Part shown: positions 23,695 through 32,862 of the stretch, in pieces
Position numbering within the stretch: the stretch's first letter is position 1
Layout: the number at the start of each line of letters is the position of its first letter
NCBI GenBank assembly: GCA_041686195.1
Contig: JAWLEI010000004.1
Location: 1-64,000, forward strand
DNA from: Desulfovermiculus sp041686195
GTDB lineage: Bacteria; Desulfobacterota; Desulfovibrionia; Desulfovibrionales; Desulfothermaceae
DNA length: 64,000 nt
Direction of reading: 5' to 3'
Notes under the pieces: generated by a model
What the model was told of the DNA's origin: nothing
The model's input: the letters and a program-made list of their open reading frames with translations, nothing else
The model's database searches: none
Made by a program: the position numbers and the translations under genes

Positions 23695-25131
23695 GTGCTT
23701 CATATTCCGCGCTTGACAATTGCCGGGTTACGCGGCGGGTCCGGAAAGACTATCCTCAGCCTGGGCCTGGCCAAATACTGGAACCAGGCAGGATGGAAAG
23801 TTAAGCCTTTCAAAAAGGGTCCTGATTATATTGATGCTGTCTGGCTGAGCCGCGCGGCCGGGCATACAGCCACCAATTTGGACCCTTTTCTTATGTCCGA
23901 TGCCCAGATCAGGTCTCTTTTCGTTCAAGGGATGAGCCGGTTTGATGTGGCCTTGATTGAAGGCAATCGCGGTTTGTTCGACGGGAAAGATCTGGATGGG
24001 AGCTGTTCCACCGCCCATCTGGCCCGCCTCCTTGATTCTCCGGTCGTTCTCATTATTGACTGCACCAAGATGACTCGCACTGCAGCGGCTATGCTCCAGG
24101 GGTGTGTGCACTTTGAGCCGGACGTGCGCATTTCCGGGGTGGTGTTAAACAATACAGCCGGCTCCAGACATCGCAGTATACTGCGCCAGTGCATAGAAAC
24201 TTACTGTGATTTGCCTGTGTTGGGTACACTGCCCAGGCTCAAGGATAATCCCATCCCGGAGCGGCATATGGGATTGATCTCGGACCGGGAGCACGCCTCT
24301 GATCCGGCCCTGGAAACCATAGCCAGGACCATAGGCGAGTGGCTGGATGTGGACAAAATATCGGATATAGCCCTGCATGCACCGGAATTTTCTCCGGTTA
24401 ACCCGGTGCAGTGGCCGGCGAAATCCGCGGATACGGATCCGGTGCGCATCGGGGTGGTCAAGGACGCAAGCTTGTGGTTTTACTATCCTGAAAATCTGGA
24501 GGCTTTGTCCAGGGCCGGGGCCAGGATCGAAGAGGTCAGCCTGCTTACTGGTCAGGCGTGGCCGGATCTGCACGGCCTCTACCTGGGTGGCGGTTTTCCA
24601 GAAACCCAGGCTTCTGAATTGTCCTCCAATGCACACGTTCGGGACAAGATTCTCACTTTGGCCCGAAAAGGGCTGCCCATCTATGCTGAATGCGGCGGTC
24701 TGATGTATCTGTGCACAACCCTGTTTTCAGCCGGCCATGCGCACTCTATGGTCGGAGTCTTTCCTTTTCAGGCCAAACTGAGCCGCAAACCGCAGGGGCA
24801 TGGGTATACTCTGGCCCGGGTCAACCGGCCCAATCCTTTCTACCGAGTAGGATACGAATTTTACGGGCATGAATTTCACTACTCCAAATGCCTGCCCCCC
24901 CATGATGGGCAGTCCTGTGTGCAGGAACCCTGCTTGCAGATGCTGCGGGGTACGGGTCTGGGGCAATCGCAGGACGGGCTGCTGTTTCGAAACACCTTTG
25001 CCTGCTATACGCATGTACACGCCCTGAGTGTCCCGGATTGGGCGGAGAACTTCGTACGGGCAGCCGCAACCTTCAGGCGTTGCCTGGAGCAAGGCCTGGA
25101 TGAATGCCCGGATATCAGAATGCCTTTCTGA
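23695..25131 (+). CDS. dsrN: Cobyrinate a,c-diamide synthase-type amidase (DsrN/CbiA)
   Basis: A 478-residue ATP- and glutamine-dependent amidotransferase. The P-loop GLRGGSGKT is at residues 11-19; the dethiobiotin-synthase-like ATP domain is followed by a class I glutamine amidotransferase domain with the Cys in YAECGGLMYL (about residue 330) and a His near the C-terminus. In dsr loci this protein (DsrN) is thought to amidate siroheme to the siroamide found in dissimilatory sulfite reductase; elsewhere the same family acts in cobalamin synthesis. It lies 24 bases after dsrD. The start is probably GTG 23695; the ribosome site is weak. Confidence 0.9.
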   Translation: MLHIPRLTIAGLRGGSGKTILSLGLAKYWNQAGWKVKPFKKGPDYIDAVWLSRAAGHTATNLDPFLMSDAQIRSLFVQGMSRFDVALIEGNRGLFDGKDLDGSCSTAHLARLLDSPVVLIIDCTKMTRTAAAMLQGCVHFEPDVRISGVVLNNTAGSRHRSILRQCIETYCDLPVLGTLPRLKDNPIPERHMGLISDREHASDPALETIARTIGEWLDVDKISDIALHAPEFSPVNPVQWPAKSADTDPVRIGVVKDASLWFYYPENLEALSRAGARIEEVSLLTGQAWPDLHGLYLGGGFPETQASELSSNAHVRDKILTLARKGLPIYAECGGLMYLCTTLFSAGHAHSMVGVFPFQAKLSRKPQGHGYTLARVNRPNPFYRVGYEFYGHEFHYSKCLPPHDGQSCVQEPCLQMLRGTGLGQSQDGLLFRNTFACYTHVHALSVPDWAENFVRAAATFRRCLEQGLDECPDIRMPF

Positions 25132-25321
25132 GCTGTCTTTTCAGGCCAGCTGAATTCCTCCATTGAATATCTTCCAAAGTCGTTCTTGAAACCTCGGCTC
25201 AGATTGCCTAGTATACCCCATTCATTGGTGCGGATTCAACGCATATTGCCTGATGAACATCGGGCGCAGGTTGAACAGACTCACAACACGGCGATTATAC
25301 GCATGCATGCGGAGGAGAGTG

Positions 25322-26191
25322 ATGGCACTGCACATAGGAGTTTTAGTCAAGCAGGTCCCGGACACCCAGAATGTGAGCGGGCAAGCCATGAAAGAAGATG
25401 GGACAGTAAACCGGGATGCCTTGCCAGCGATATTTAATCCTGATGATAAAAATGCCCTGGAAGAAGCCTTGCGCATCAAAGACCTTTGGCCTGATACGCA
25501 AATTACTGCAGTGAGCATGGGGCCGCCCAAGGCCAGCGAAGTGCTCAAGGAATGCCTCTATCGGGGGGTGGATGATGCTGTTTTGGTCTCTGATCGTGGA
25601 TTTGCCGGTGCGGATACCCTGGCTACTTCCTATGCCTTGACCTGCGCTATTTTGCGGCTTGGGCCCTGTGATTTGATTCTCTGCGGACGGCAGGCAATTG
25701 ACGGCGATACAGCCCAGGTTGGACCCCAGGTAGCTCAAAAACTGGGTATCAATCAATTAACTTCGGTATGTGCAGTACGGGAAGTGACCCAGGATATGAT
25801 TACCGCCGTGCGGGGTGTGGAGACCGGATATGAGACGGTACGCAGCGCATTTCCCGTGCTGCTGACAATATCGGGTGCAGCAAATGATCCCAGACCCCCG
25901 CGGGCCAAGCTGGTCTTGGGATATAAGAATATTCTCTGCCACGCTGAAGATGATTACGATGAATCGTATATTGAGCCGGAGTGCGGGCTGGGAGTGGAAC
26001 ATATCAAACAATGGAATATGGCCTCCATTCAGGCTGATTCTGAACGATGCGGCCTGTCCGGGTCAGCCACCAAGGTGAAAAAAATCGAGAATGTTGTGCT
26101 CACAGCCACAGAGACCAAACACATTGAAAATACTCCTCAGGCCATCACTGGGCTGATCCAGGAACTGGTCCGAGAGCATATTCTTGGGTAG
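25322..26191 (+). CDS. etfB: Electron transfer flavoprotein beta subunit
   Basis: A 289-residue EtfB/FixA-type subunit. The start MALHIGVLVKQVPDTQ and the CGRQAIDGDTAQVGPQVA motif are typical and bind AMP or, in bifurcating forms, a second FAD. GGAGGAG precedes ATG 25322; the open frame extends upstream to 25253 without support. EtfA follows 21 bases later and an acyl-CoA dehydrogenase after that, so the set passes electrons between acyl-CoA oxidation and the membrane or other carriers. Confidence 0.94.
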   Translation: MALHIGVLVKQVPDTQNVSGQAMKEDGTVNRDALPAIFNPDDKNALEEALRIKDLWPDTQITAVSMGPPKASEVLKECLYRGVDDAVLVSDRGFAGADTLATSYALTCAILRLGPCDLILCGRQAIDGDTAQVGPQVAQKLGINQLTSVCAVREVTQDMITAVRGVETGYETVRSAFPVLLTISGAANDPRPPRAKLVLGYKNILCHAEDDYDESYIEPECGLGVEHIKQWNMASIQADSERCGLSGSATKVKKIENVVLTATETKHIENTPQAITGLIQELVREHILG

Positions 26192-26212
26192 CAACCGTTA
26201 AGGGGAGAAGGC

Positions 26213-27226
26213 ATGCAAGAAAGCGGGAATGTCATGGTGTTTATTGAGCACCGGGACGGAATGCCGGCTGATGTCAGCCTGGAGCTGGTGTGTAAGGCCC
26301 GGGAGCTGGCTCATGCTTTGGGGGTTGGAGTTGAAGCAGCGGTCATTGGAGCGGGCAATGGCTATGAAAAAGAGTCTTTGGGCCGTTATGGCTGTGGCCG
26401 GGTTTTTGTGATTGAACATCCTGGTTTGAACGAGTTTACTTCGGTCCCCTATGCCCGGGTCTTGACTCAAGTGATTGCCAGATATGAACCTCAGATCGTG
26501 CTTTTCGGGGCCACAACCACTGGCAGAGATTTAGCTCCCCGGGTTGCTTCCGAGCTGCAATGCGGATTGACTGCGGATTGTACCGACCTGCAAATCGGAG
26601 AGCACAAAAGCAAGGGAACAGTGTATCAAAACACTCTCTTGCAGATTCGGCCGGCATTCGGGGGCAACATCGTGGCCACCATTGTTTCTCCGGAAAGCCG
26701 GCCCAGCATGGCTACGGTACGCGAAGGGGTGATGCCCAGGCGGGAACTTGACTCCTGGCACCCAGCCCAGGTGATACCCGAAGAGATGGACTTGACCGAG
26801 GCCGACTTTCCGACCCGGATCCTGGAGATGGAGCGCAAGGAAAAGTCTGTTGACCTCAAAAAAGCTCAGATCATTGTCTCTGCAGGCATGGGGGCCTCAG
26901 ATCCCCAGGCCCTGGAACTGGTGTATGAGCTGGCCCGGGTCCTGGGCGGAGTGGTGGGTGCATCCAGGCCGATGGTGGATGCCGGAATTGTGCCCAAAGA
27001 GCACCAGGTAGGCCAAACCGGAACCACTGTCCGGCCCACACTGTATATCGCCTGCGGGATATCCGGGCAGATTCAGCATCGGGCGGGGATGATGGAGGCC
27101 AAGCGGATCATAGCCATTAACAGCGATCCACAGGCTCCGATTTTTGATATTGCCCATTACGCGATTGTCGGTGATGTCAAACAGGTTCTCCAGCAAATGA
27201 TCAAGGCTTATAAGGATAAGGTGTGA
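26213..27226 (+). CDS. etfA: Electron transfer flavoprotein alpha subunit
   Basis: A 337-residue EtfA/FixB-type subunit. The C-terminal FAD domain is clear: ASRPMVDAGIVPKEHQVGQTG, PTLYIACGISGQIQHRAGM and the NSDPQAPIFDIAHY segment. The N-terminal domain pairs with EtfB. It is 21 bases after etfB and in the same operon. The downstream acyl-CoA dehydrogenase is separated by a repeat block of 391 bases. Confidence 0.95.
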   Translation: MQESGNVMVFIEHRDGMPADVSLELVCKARELAHALGVGVEAAVIGAGNGYEKESLGRYGCGRVFVIEHPGLNEFTSVPYARVLTQVIARYEPQIVLFGATTTGRDLAPRVASELQCGLTADCTDLQIGEHKSKGTVYQNTLLQIRPAFGGNIVATIVSPESRPSMATVREGVMPRRELDSWHPAQVIPEEMDLTEADFPTRILEMERKEKSVDLKKAQIIVSAGMGASDPQALELVYELARVLGGVVGASRPMVDAGIVPKEHQVGQTGTTVRPTLYIACGISGQIQHRAGMMEAKRIIAINSDPQAPIFDIAHYAIVGDVKQVLQQMIKAYKDKV

Positions 27227-27617
27227 GGTCTCAGTTCTCAGCCATGCCTCCGGCCGCAGACGCCCAGTTTGATCAATAAAGAAACAGTTTATGAAGAGGT
27301 CTGGGCCCAGTAGCCCGGGCCTCTCCGAGGGCCGGGAGTGCGTTGATCAAAGAGGCTGGGCCTCGGAGAGGGCCAGCCCTACCCGGAAAAGCCAGAGCCA
27401 TCTTAGGGGTAAAATCTTGTTTCATACGAGGTCCCAGGCTCTAGAGATGGTGGAGAAGGGGGCGGGAGCCCCAAGAAAAGGTGTTACGAGGGGGGACCCT
27501 CGTAACGAAGAAAAAGGACCTGCCCTTGGAGACAAGGGCGTCCTACTGGTGAGCCGGACTTTGCCAATTTCATACTTGTATCGTGGATCTGAGAATAAAC
27601 TTACTGCGGGAGGGAGT
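27227..27617. repeat. Repeat mosaic between etfA and the acyl-CoA dehydrogenase gene
   Basis: No gene is supported. It holds a degenerate family B core CCCAGTTTGATC (27263-27290), the GC-rich GGGCCTCGGAGAG module family F (about 27301-27388, shared with 320-386), a TTAGGGGTAAAATCTTGTTTC module (27403-27430, shared with 18672), a hairpin GTTACGAGGG/CCCTCGTAAC near 27482-27507, and a second hairpin AGGAC-CCCTTG/CAAGGG-TCCT near 27518-27544. The dehydrogenase frame stays open through this block, but that is accidental. Confidence 0.7.
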
Positions 27618-29330
27618 GTGAGTAACTTTTACCTGGATAATCCGGATATTATGTTCCATTTGCAGCACATGGACCTGGAGCAGGTGGTCCGGCTCAAGGA
27701 GCAGGAATTTGCCGAGCACGGTATCTATGCCCATGCCCCTCGGGATGTGCCTGATGCTCTGGACAACTACCACCTGATCCTGGATATCGTGGGTGGAATC
27801 GCCGGAGACTTTGTCGCTCCCCGGGCGGATGAGGTGGATCGGGAAGGGGCCCGCTTCTTCAATGGGCAGGTGCATTATGCCCAGGGAACGAAGCAGTCCC
27901 TGGAGCGCCTGGCTCAGGCCGATGTCATGGGCTTTACCCTGCCCAGGCAATATGGAGGCATCAACATGCCCAAGACCATATATTCCATGGCTATTGAGAT
28001 GATTTCCAGGGCCGATGCCTCGCTGATGAACCTGTTTGGACTCCAGGAAATAGCTGATACCATTTGCAAGTTCGGATCTTCTGAGCAGAAAGAGCGTTTT
28101 TTGCCCCGGTTTTGTTCTGGAGAGACATCCGGGGCCATGGCCTTGACCGAGCCGGATGCTGGTTCCGACCTCCAATCCGTGACTCTGCGGGCGGATCAGA
28201 GGGACGACGGGCAGTGGGTATTAAACGGGGTCAAGCGGTTCATTACCAACGGGTGTGCCGATGTGTCCCTGGTTATGGCCAGATCCGAGCCGGGCATATC
28301 GGGCGGCAGGGGGGTATCCCTCTTTATCTACGAGCGGGACGAACATATGCGTATCCGGCGCATTGAGGATAAACTGGGTATCCATGGTTCCCCGACCTGC
28401 GAGCTTCAATTTCAGGACGCCCCGGCCGAGCTCCTGGGACAGCGCAAAAAGGGATTAGTGAAGTACACAATGTCCCTGATGAATGGAGCCAGATTGGGAG
28501 TGGCTGCCCAGGCTGTGGGCATAGCTGAGGCCGCCTGGCGGGAGGCTAGGGAATACGCCCGACAGCGGGTTCAGTTCGGACAGGCCATCGACCGCTTTCA
28601 GCCGGTGAGTGAAATGTTGGCTGATATGCAGGTCAGCATTCAGGCCGGACGCAGTCTCCTGTATGAGACCTCGCGCATGGTGGATATCAAGGAAGGCCTG
28701 GAGGAACTGGCTGAGCGGGATGCGGATCAGGCCAGGGAGCACAAGGAGACCTTGAAGCGATACACCCGGTACAGCGCCTTGTTTACCCCTTTGGTCAAGG
28801 CCTATACCTCGGAGGTGGTCAACGATATCTGCGACATGGCTCTTCAGATCCATGCCGGGACCGGATACACCAAGGACTTCCCGGTCGAGCGCCTGTACCG
28901 GGATGCCCGGATTACGAATATATATGAGGGAACCACCCAGCTGCAGGTGGTTGCGGCCATTGGTGGAATCACGACCGGGACCATCTTTGACTGGATGGAT
29001 AAAGTGGAGCAGGGGTCAGACTTCTCTTCCTTGCCCCGGCAGCTGGAAATGACCCGCCAGTGCAAAGAGGCATTGCAGGATGTGGTGGGGCGGATCAAGG
29101 AACGGGGGGACTCCAGTTTCCAGGAGTTTCACGCCCGGCGGGTGGTGGATATGGCTGCGGAATGCAGCATGGCCTATCTGGTCACCCGGGATGCTCTGCA
29201 TTCGGATTCCAAGAAAATCCTGGCCGATCTCTTTTTGTCCCGGGCAGTGCAACGGGTTACGACCTGGAGGGATATGATTCTGAATCAAGACCAGGTCTGG
29301 TTTGAACAGGCCAGAAGTCTTGTGGGGTAG
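27618..29330 (+). CDS. Acyl-CoA dehydrogenase
   Basis: A 570-residue FAD-dependent acyl-CoA dehydrogenase of the longer type with an extra C-terminal helical domain. Visible are ALTEPDAGSDLQS, KRFITNG, RVQFGQAIDRFQ and the base-bearing stretch RITNIYEGTTQLQ (catalytic Glu). Electrons go to the EtfBA encoded just upstream. The start chosen is GTG 27618 after GGGAGGG, giving SNFYLDNPDIMFHL, which is how this subgroup begins; the frame is open to 27291 but that part reads through repeats. Substrate chain length is not readable. Confidence 0.93.
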   Translation: MSNFYLDNPDIMFHLQHMDLEQVVRLKEQEFAEHGIYAHAPRDVPDALDNYHLILDIVGGIAGDFVAPRADEVDREGARFFNGQVHYAQGTKQSLERLAQADVMGFTLPRQYGGINMPKTIYSMAIEMISRADASLMNLFGLQEIADTICKFGSSEQKERFLPRFCSGETSGAMALTEPDAGSDLQSVTLRADQRDDGQWVLNGVKRFITNGCADVSLVMARSEPGISGGRGVSLFIYERDEHMRIRRIEDKLGIHGSPTCELQFQDAPAELLGQRKKGLVKYTMSLMNGARLGVAAQAVGIAEAAWREAREYARQRVQFGQAIDRFQPVSEMLADMQVSIQAGRSLLYETSRMVDIKEGLEELAERDADQAREHKETLKRYTRYSALFTPLVKAYTSEVVNDICDMALQIHAGTGYTKDFPVERLYRDARITNIYEGTTQLQVVAAIGGITTGTIFDWMDKVEQGSDFSSLPRQLEMTRQCKEALQDVVGRIKERGDSSFQEFHARRVVDMAAECSMAYLVTRDALHSDSKKILADLFLSRAVQRVTTWRDMILNQDQVWFEQARSLVG

Positions 29331-29563
29331 ATGGAACGGGTTCAGCGCCGCCTCTGGCGGCCTGTTATTCGTAAGAGGCCGCCAGTTTGATCCAGGATGA
29401 AACTGGCGCGTGGAAAGTAGGGGCGAAAAATCTTTCGCCCTCGTGGGCCAGGCTGGAGCCTGGCGATCCCGGACGGCAAAGCCAATACCGCATAAGCTAA
29501 CTTTGAGTTTCATCCGAGTAGGGAGATTCATCCGGCAAAACAAACTCACGACGGGAGGCGGAA
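29331..29563. repeat. Repeat mosaic upstream of the YeeE-type genes
   Basis: Contains the best-preserved family B core, CCAGTTTGATC-CA-GGATGAAACTGG (29382-29406), the palindromic GGGGCGAA/TTCGCCC module family E (29420-29440) and a module with GGAGCCTGGCGATCCC and GACGGCAAAGCCAA (about 29446-29485) that recurs at 60184-60222. No gene is supported. Confidence 0.7.
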
Positions 29564-30079
29564 ATGCAATCCAAAGAGCAGGACAACGCATGGAGTCCTT
29601 ACGTAGCCGGTGCCTTGGCCGGGGTGCTTATGGTTTTGTCCGTCCTTGTGGCTGGGAAGTACTTTGGGGCTTCCACCACCTTCAGCCGGAGTGCGGGCAT
29701 GCTCGAACAGCTTGTATCCCAGGAATATGTACAGAAACTGGAATACTTCCAGAGCAAGATCCCCAAGATCGAATGGCAGTGGATGTTTGTGGTCGGTATC
29801 CTCATCGGTTCCTTCCTCTCGGCCAAAAGTTCCGGGAGCTTTAAGTTGCAATTCGTGCCTGACATGTGGCGGAGCAGGTTCGGCCGCACCCCGGTTCGAA
29901 GAGCTGTAACGGCCTTTACCGGAGGTGTCATCGCCATGGTTGGGGCCCGGCTGGCCGGGGGCTGACCGAGTGGACACGGTCTGAGCGGTACGCTTCAGCT
30001 CTCGGTGAGTGGTTATGTTGCTTTGGTCTGCTTTTTCCTTGGGGGGTTGATCACAGCCCACTTGGTCTACAGGAGGTAG
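29564..30079 (+). CDS. YeeE/YedE-type sulfur transporter half, candidate selenoprotein (in-frame UGA)
   Basis: The frame is open from ATG 29564 (GGGAGG ribosome site) to TGA 29963-29965 and, in the same frame, on to TAG 30077-30079. Read through, it gives a 171-residue protein with three to four membrane segments. Residue 134 (TGA) sits in ARLAGG-U-PSGHGLSGTLQL, where this family normally has Cys, and the conserved sequence and a further membrane segment continue to the second stop, 3 bases before the next gene. A hairpin with a G-initial loop lies 22 bases after the TGA. YeeE/YedE proteins carry thiosulfate or related sulfur species using such cysteines. Seen: TGA, frame continuity, motif, hairpin. 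Inferred: selenocysteine insertion. A nonsense mutation or read error of TGC/TGT is the alternative. Confidence 0.78.
29963..30005 (+). promoter_or_regulatory. Candidate bacterial SECIS element after the UGA codon
   Basis: Directly after TGA, CCGAG (29966-29970) pairs with CTCGG (30001-30005). Inside, CTGA-GCG (29981-29987) pairs with CGC-t-TCAG (29991-29998) with one bulged T, leaving the loop GTA (29988-29990). The UGA-to-loop distance of 22 bases and a G at the first loop position fit the published bacterial SECIS pattern. The structure lies within the coding sequence, as it does in bacteria. Confidence 0.6.
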
Positions 30080-30082
30080 GAT

Positions 30083-30607
30083 ATGAGCTTGATTTACGGA
30101 ATTGTTACCGGAATCATCTTTGGCATCTTGCTCCAAAAGGCCAGAGTCCTGCGCTATGACAAGCAACTGGGGGCCCTTCGACTGCAGGATATGACCATTG
30201 TCAAATTCATGCTCACCAGTGTCCTGGTAGGCATGCTGGGTATCTCCTTGCTTTTGGATCTGGGTCTGGTCCAGCTCGCAGTAAAAGACCTGGTATTGGG
30301 TCAGAATATCATCGGCGGCCTGCTCTTTGGACTTGGCTGGGGGCTTCTCGGCTATTGCCCGGGCACATCCATGGGGGCCCTCGGTGAGGGCCGGGTAGAT
30401 GCATTGTGGGGCATCCTGGGAATGCTGCTCGGCGCCGCTCTGCATGCAGAGGCCTATCCTGTTTTCAAGGGCAAACCCTTTACCTTGGGGAATTACGGAC
30501 CAGTGACCTGGCCGGAGGTGTTTGGAATAGGTCATTGGCCGGTGATTGCGGTCTTATGCATTCTGGTTCTGTGCCTGTTTGTGATTTTCGAAAGAAAGGG
30601 GCTGTAA
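30083..30607 (+). CDS. YeeE/YedE-type sulfur transporter, second half
   Basis: A 174-residue membrane protein with four to five hydrophobic segments. The motif GLGWGLLGYCPGTSMGALGEG contains the conserved Cys of the second repeat of the YeeE/YedE (Sulf_transp) family. With the gene just upstream it makes the full two-domain carrier, split into two genes. Its AGGAGG ribosome site lies in the last codons of the first gene, so translation through the UGA would couple the two. Position near dsr genes suggests import of a sulfur compound for reduction. Confidence 0.88.
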   Translation: MSLIYGIVTGIIFGILLQKARVLRYDKQLGALRLQDMTIVKFMLTSVLVGMLGISLLLDLGLVQLAVKDLVLGQNIIGGLLFGLGWGLLGYCPGTSMGALGEGRVDALWGILGMLLGAALHAEAYPVFKGKPFTLGNYGPVTWPEVFGIGHWPVIAVLCILVLCLFVIFERKGL

Positions 30608-30840
30608 ACCTCCAGATACGCTCTTGAGGCTGGCTCGATCTGCTGGCACTTCCCGCTCCCTGCAGCTGAGAACAGATTGATCAGAGGGGCGGGCTTTGTC
30701 AGTCCAATCTCTCCTGCATGGAAAGTACCTATTTCTTCTCAATGTCTGTGTGATCTATCTCTCCCTCATAGTTTAAATGTTCAATTTCCTTGAACTGAAC
30801 TGATCCGGGTCTGTAGGTTTACCCCAAGGATACAAAGGCT

Positions 30841-32862
30841 ATGAAGATCGTAACTTCTTTTCCGGAATCAATCAGTGTCCTGGAGCATGTCTGGATCCCC
30901 ATGTCCGACGGGGTGCGTCTGGCGGCCAAGATTTGGCTTCCCGGTTGTGCTGAACAGGCACCAGTACCGGCAATTCTGGAATTCATTCCTTACCGCAAAC
31001 GAGACGTCGAAGCAGTGAGTGATAGTATAACCCACGGCTATTTTGCCGGCCACGGCTATGCCTGCGTCCGTGTTGATCTGCGTGGGGCCGGGGATTCCGA
31101 AGGGGTCTTGGAGGATGAGTACCTGGCCCTTGAACAACGGGACGGCCTGGAGGTCTTGGCCTGGATTGCTGACCAGCCTTGGTGCAATGGGAATATCGGC
31201 ATGATGGGCATTTCCTGGGGCGGCTTCAACTCTCTGCAAATGGCTGCTTTGCAGCCTCCGGAGCTTAAGGTCGTGATCACGGTCTGCTCCACGGATGATC
31301 GCTACGCTGATGATGTCCACTACATGGGCGGGTGCCTTTTGGGGGACAATCTGTCTTGGGCTTCAACCATGTTCGGGTACAACTCATGTCCCCCGGATCC
31401 GGCTCTGGTGGGCGATGCCTGGCTGGATATGTGGTTTTCGCGCCTGGAGGGCAGCGGGCTGTGGCTGAAAAAATGGCTGGAGCATCAGCTCCGGGATGCC
31501 TACTGGCGGCACGGTTCGGTATGCGAGGACTACTCGGCTATTACCTGCCCGGTTCTGGCAGTCAGCGGCTGGGCAGACGGATATTCCAATGCAGTCTTTC
31601 GGCTTTTGGCCGGACTTTCGGTGCCCCGCAAGGGGCTTATCGGTCCCTGGAGCCATAAGTATCCCCATTTCGGGGTCCCGGGCCCGGCCATTGGTTTTTT
31701 GCAGGAAGCCTTGCGCTGGTGGGATACCTGGTTGAAAGGAGAAGAGCTGGGCGTAATGGATGAGCCCATGCTCCGGGTCTGGATGCAGAACAGCGTCCCG
31801 CCAAATACACGCTACAAACACCGGCCCGGGCGCTGGGTGGCTGAAGAGATCTGGCCTGCACCGGCTATTAATCCGTACACATATTACTTTCATCCCGGAC
31901 ACACACTTTGCCCGGGTCGGCCTGAGGATTCCACCCGGTTTTGCATTCAATCTCCGCTCAGCGTGGGCCTGTATGCAGGGAAATGGTGTTCCTATGCCGC
32001 GCCTCCGGATCTCCCCCACGACCAGCGGGAAGAGGACGGCGGGGCTTTGGTCTTTGAGACCGAACCATTGTCCGAGACTTTGGAAATCTTAGGGGCCCCG
32101 GTTGTGAATCTGGATGTGTCTTCCAACCGGCCGGTGGCCATGATTGCGGTCCGGCTCTCGGATGTGGCCCCGGATGATAAGGCCACCCGGGTGACCTACG
32201 GCTTGCTCAATCTTTGTCACCGAAAGGGACATGCCGAACCAGAGCTCCTCGAACCAGGGATGACGTATTCTGTGCAGGTGCCCTTGAACTACATCGCCCA
32301 GAGCTTTCCAGCCGGACACCGCCTGCGGATCTCCATTTCTTCCTCCTATTGGCCCCTGGCCTGGCCATCTCCGTATCCTGTGCGCCTCAGCGTATACTCC
32401 GGTGCCAGCCGGTTGGAGCTTCCGATCCGCCGTCCCAGGGAAAGAGATAAGAACTTGAGGGAGTTTCAAGAACCGGAAGGCGCTCCTGGACCGGCAGTCA
32501 GCCAGGTCCAGCCCAAGAAGCACGCCTGGCGGGTTATCCGGGATCTGGGCCGGGACGAGGCTACCCTGGAAGTGGTCAAGGACGAGGGGGCCTTTTGCCT
32601 GGAAGACATTGACTGGACTGTGAGCACCCGGGCCAGGGAGTGGTATATCTACCAGGGCGACGACTTTGATTCCCTGCGCGGGGAAACCATTTGGGAACGC
32701 AGTTTTCAGCGCGGGCAGTGGGCGGTGCACACAACAACCCGGACAGTATTGACCTCCTCAGCTGACTGTTTTTGGATCTATGCCGAGCTGGACGCCTTTA
32801 TCCGGGATGAACGGATCTTTGCCCGGAATTGGCGTTACGAAATACCAAGGGATCATGTATGA
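30841..32862 (+). CDS. CocE/NonD family hydrolase (X-Pro dipeptidyl-peptidase S15-like)
   Basis: A 673-residue alpha/beta hydrolase. The N-terminal domain has the nucleophile Ser125 in GISWGG, and the acid and His regions lie around ISGWADGYSNA-like and GPWSHKYPHFG stretches. A C-terminal jelly-roll domain (from about residue 320) follows, as in CocE esterase and S15 peptidases. No signal peptide is seen, so it is cytoplasmic. It overlaps the next gene (ATGA), an isoaspartyl peptidase, so both probably release amino acids from a peptide or amide substrate. Confidence 0.87.
   Translation: MKIVTSFPESISVLEHVWIPMSDGVRLAAKIWLPGCAEQAPVPAILEFIPYRKRDVEAVSDSITHGYFAGHGYACVRVDLRGAGDSEGVLEDEYLALEQRDGLEVLAWIADQPWCNGNIGMMGISWGGFNSLQMAALQPPELKVVITVCSTDDRYADDVHYMGGCLLGDNLSWASTMFGYNSCPPDPALVGDAWLDMWFSRLEGSGLWLKKWLEHQLRDAYWRHGSVCEDYSAITCPVLAVSGWADGYSNAVFRLLAGLSVPRKGLIGPWSHKYPHFGVPGPAIGFLQEALRWWDTWLKGEELGVMDEPMLRVWMQNSVPPNTRYKHRPGRWVAEEIWPAPAINPYTYYFHPGHTLCPGRPEDSTRFCIQSPLSVGLYAGKWCSYAAPPDLPHDQREEDGGALVFETEPLSETLEILGAPVVNLDVSSNRPVAMIAVRLSDVAPDDKATRVTYGLLNLCHRKGHAEPELLEPGMTYSVQVPLNYIAQSFPAGHRLRISISSSYWPLAWPSPYPVRLSVYSGASRLELPIRRPRERDKNLREFQEPEGAPGPAVSQVQPKKHAWRVIRDLGRDEATLEVVKDEGAFCLEDIDWTVSTRAREWYIYQGDDFDSLRGETIWERSFQRGQWAVHTTTRTVLTSSADCFWIYAELDAFIRDERIFARNWRYEIPRDHV

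Noticed and set aside
27291..27617. N-terminal extension of the acyl-CoA dehydrogenase by 109 codons
   Set aside because: The added part is translated repeat sequence; GTG 27618 has a strong ribosome site and gives the family's normal N-terminus.
29963..29965. TGA in the YeeE-type gene as a simple pseudogene stop
   Set aside because: Not excluded, but the frame after it is fully intact up to the next gene, the codon replaces a conserved Cys, and a SECIS-like hairpin follows; decay would not give all three.
29866..30159. Alternative open frame overlapping the UGA region of the YeeE-type gene
   Set aside because: Its translation has no family similarity, while the original frame keeps the conserved motif on both sides of the UGA.
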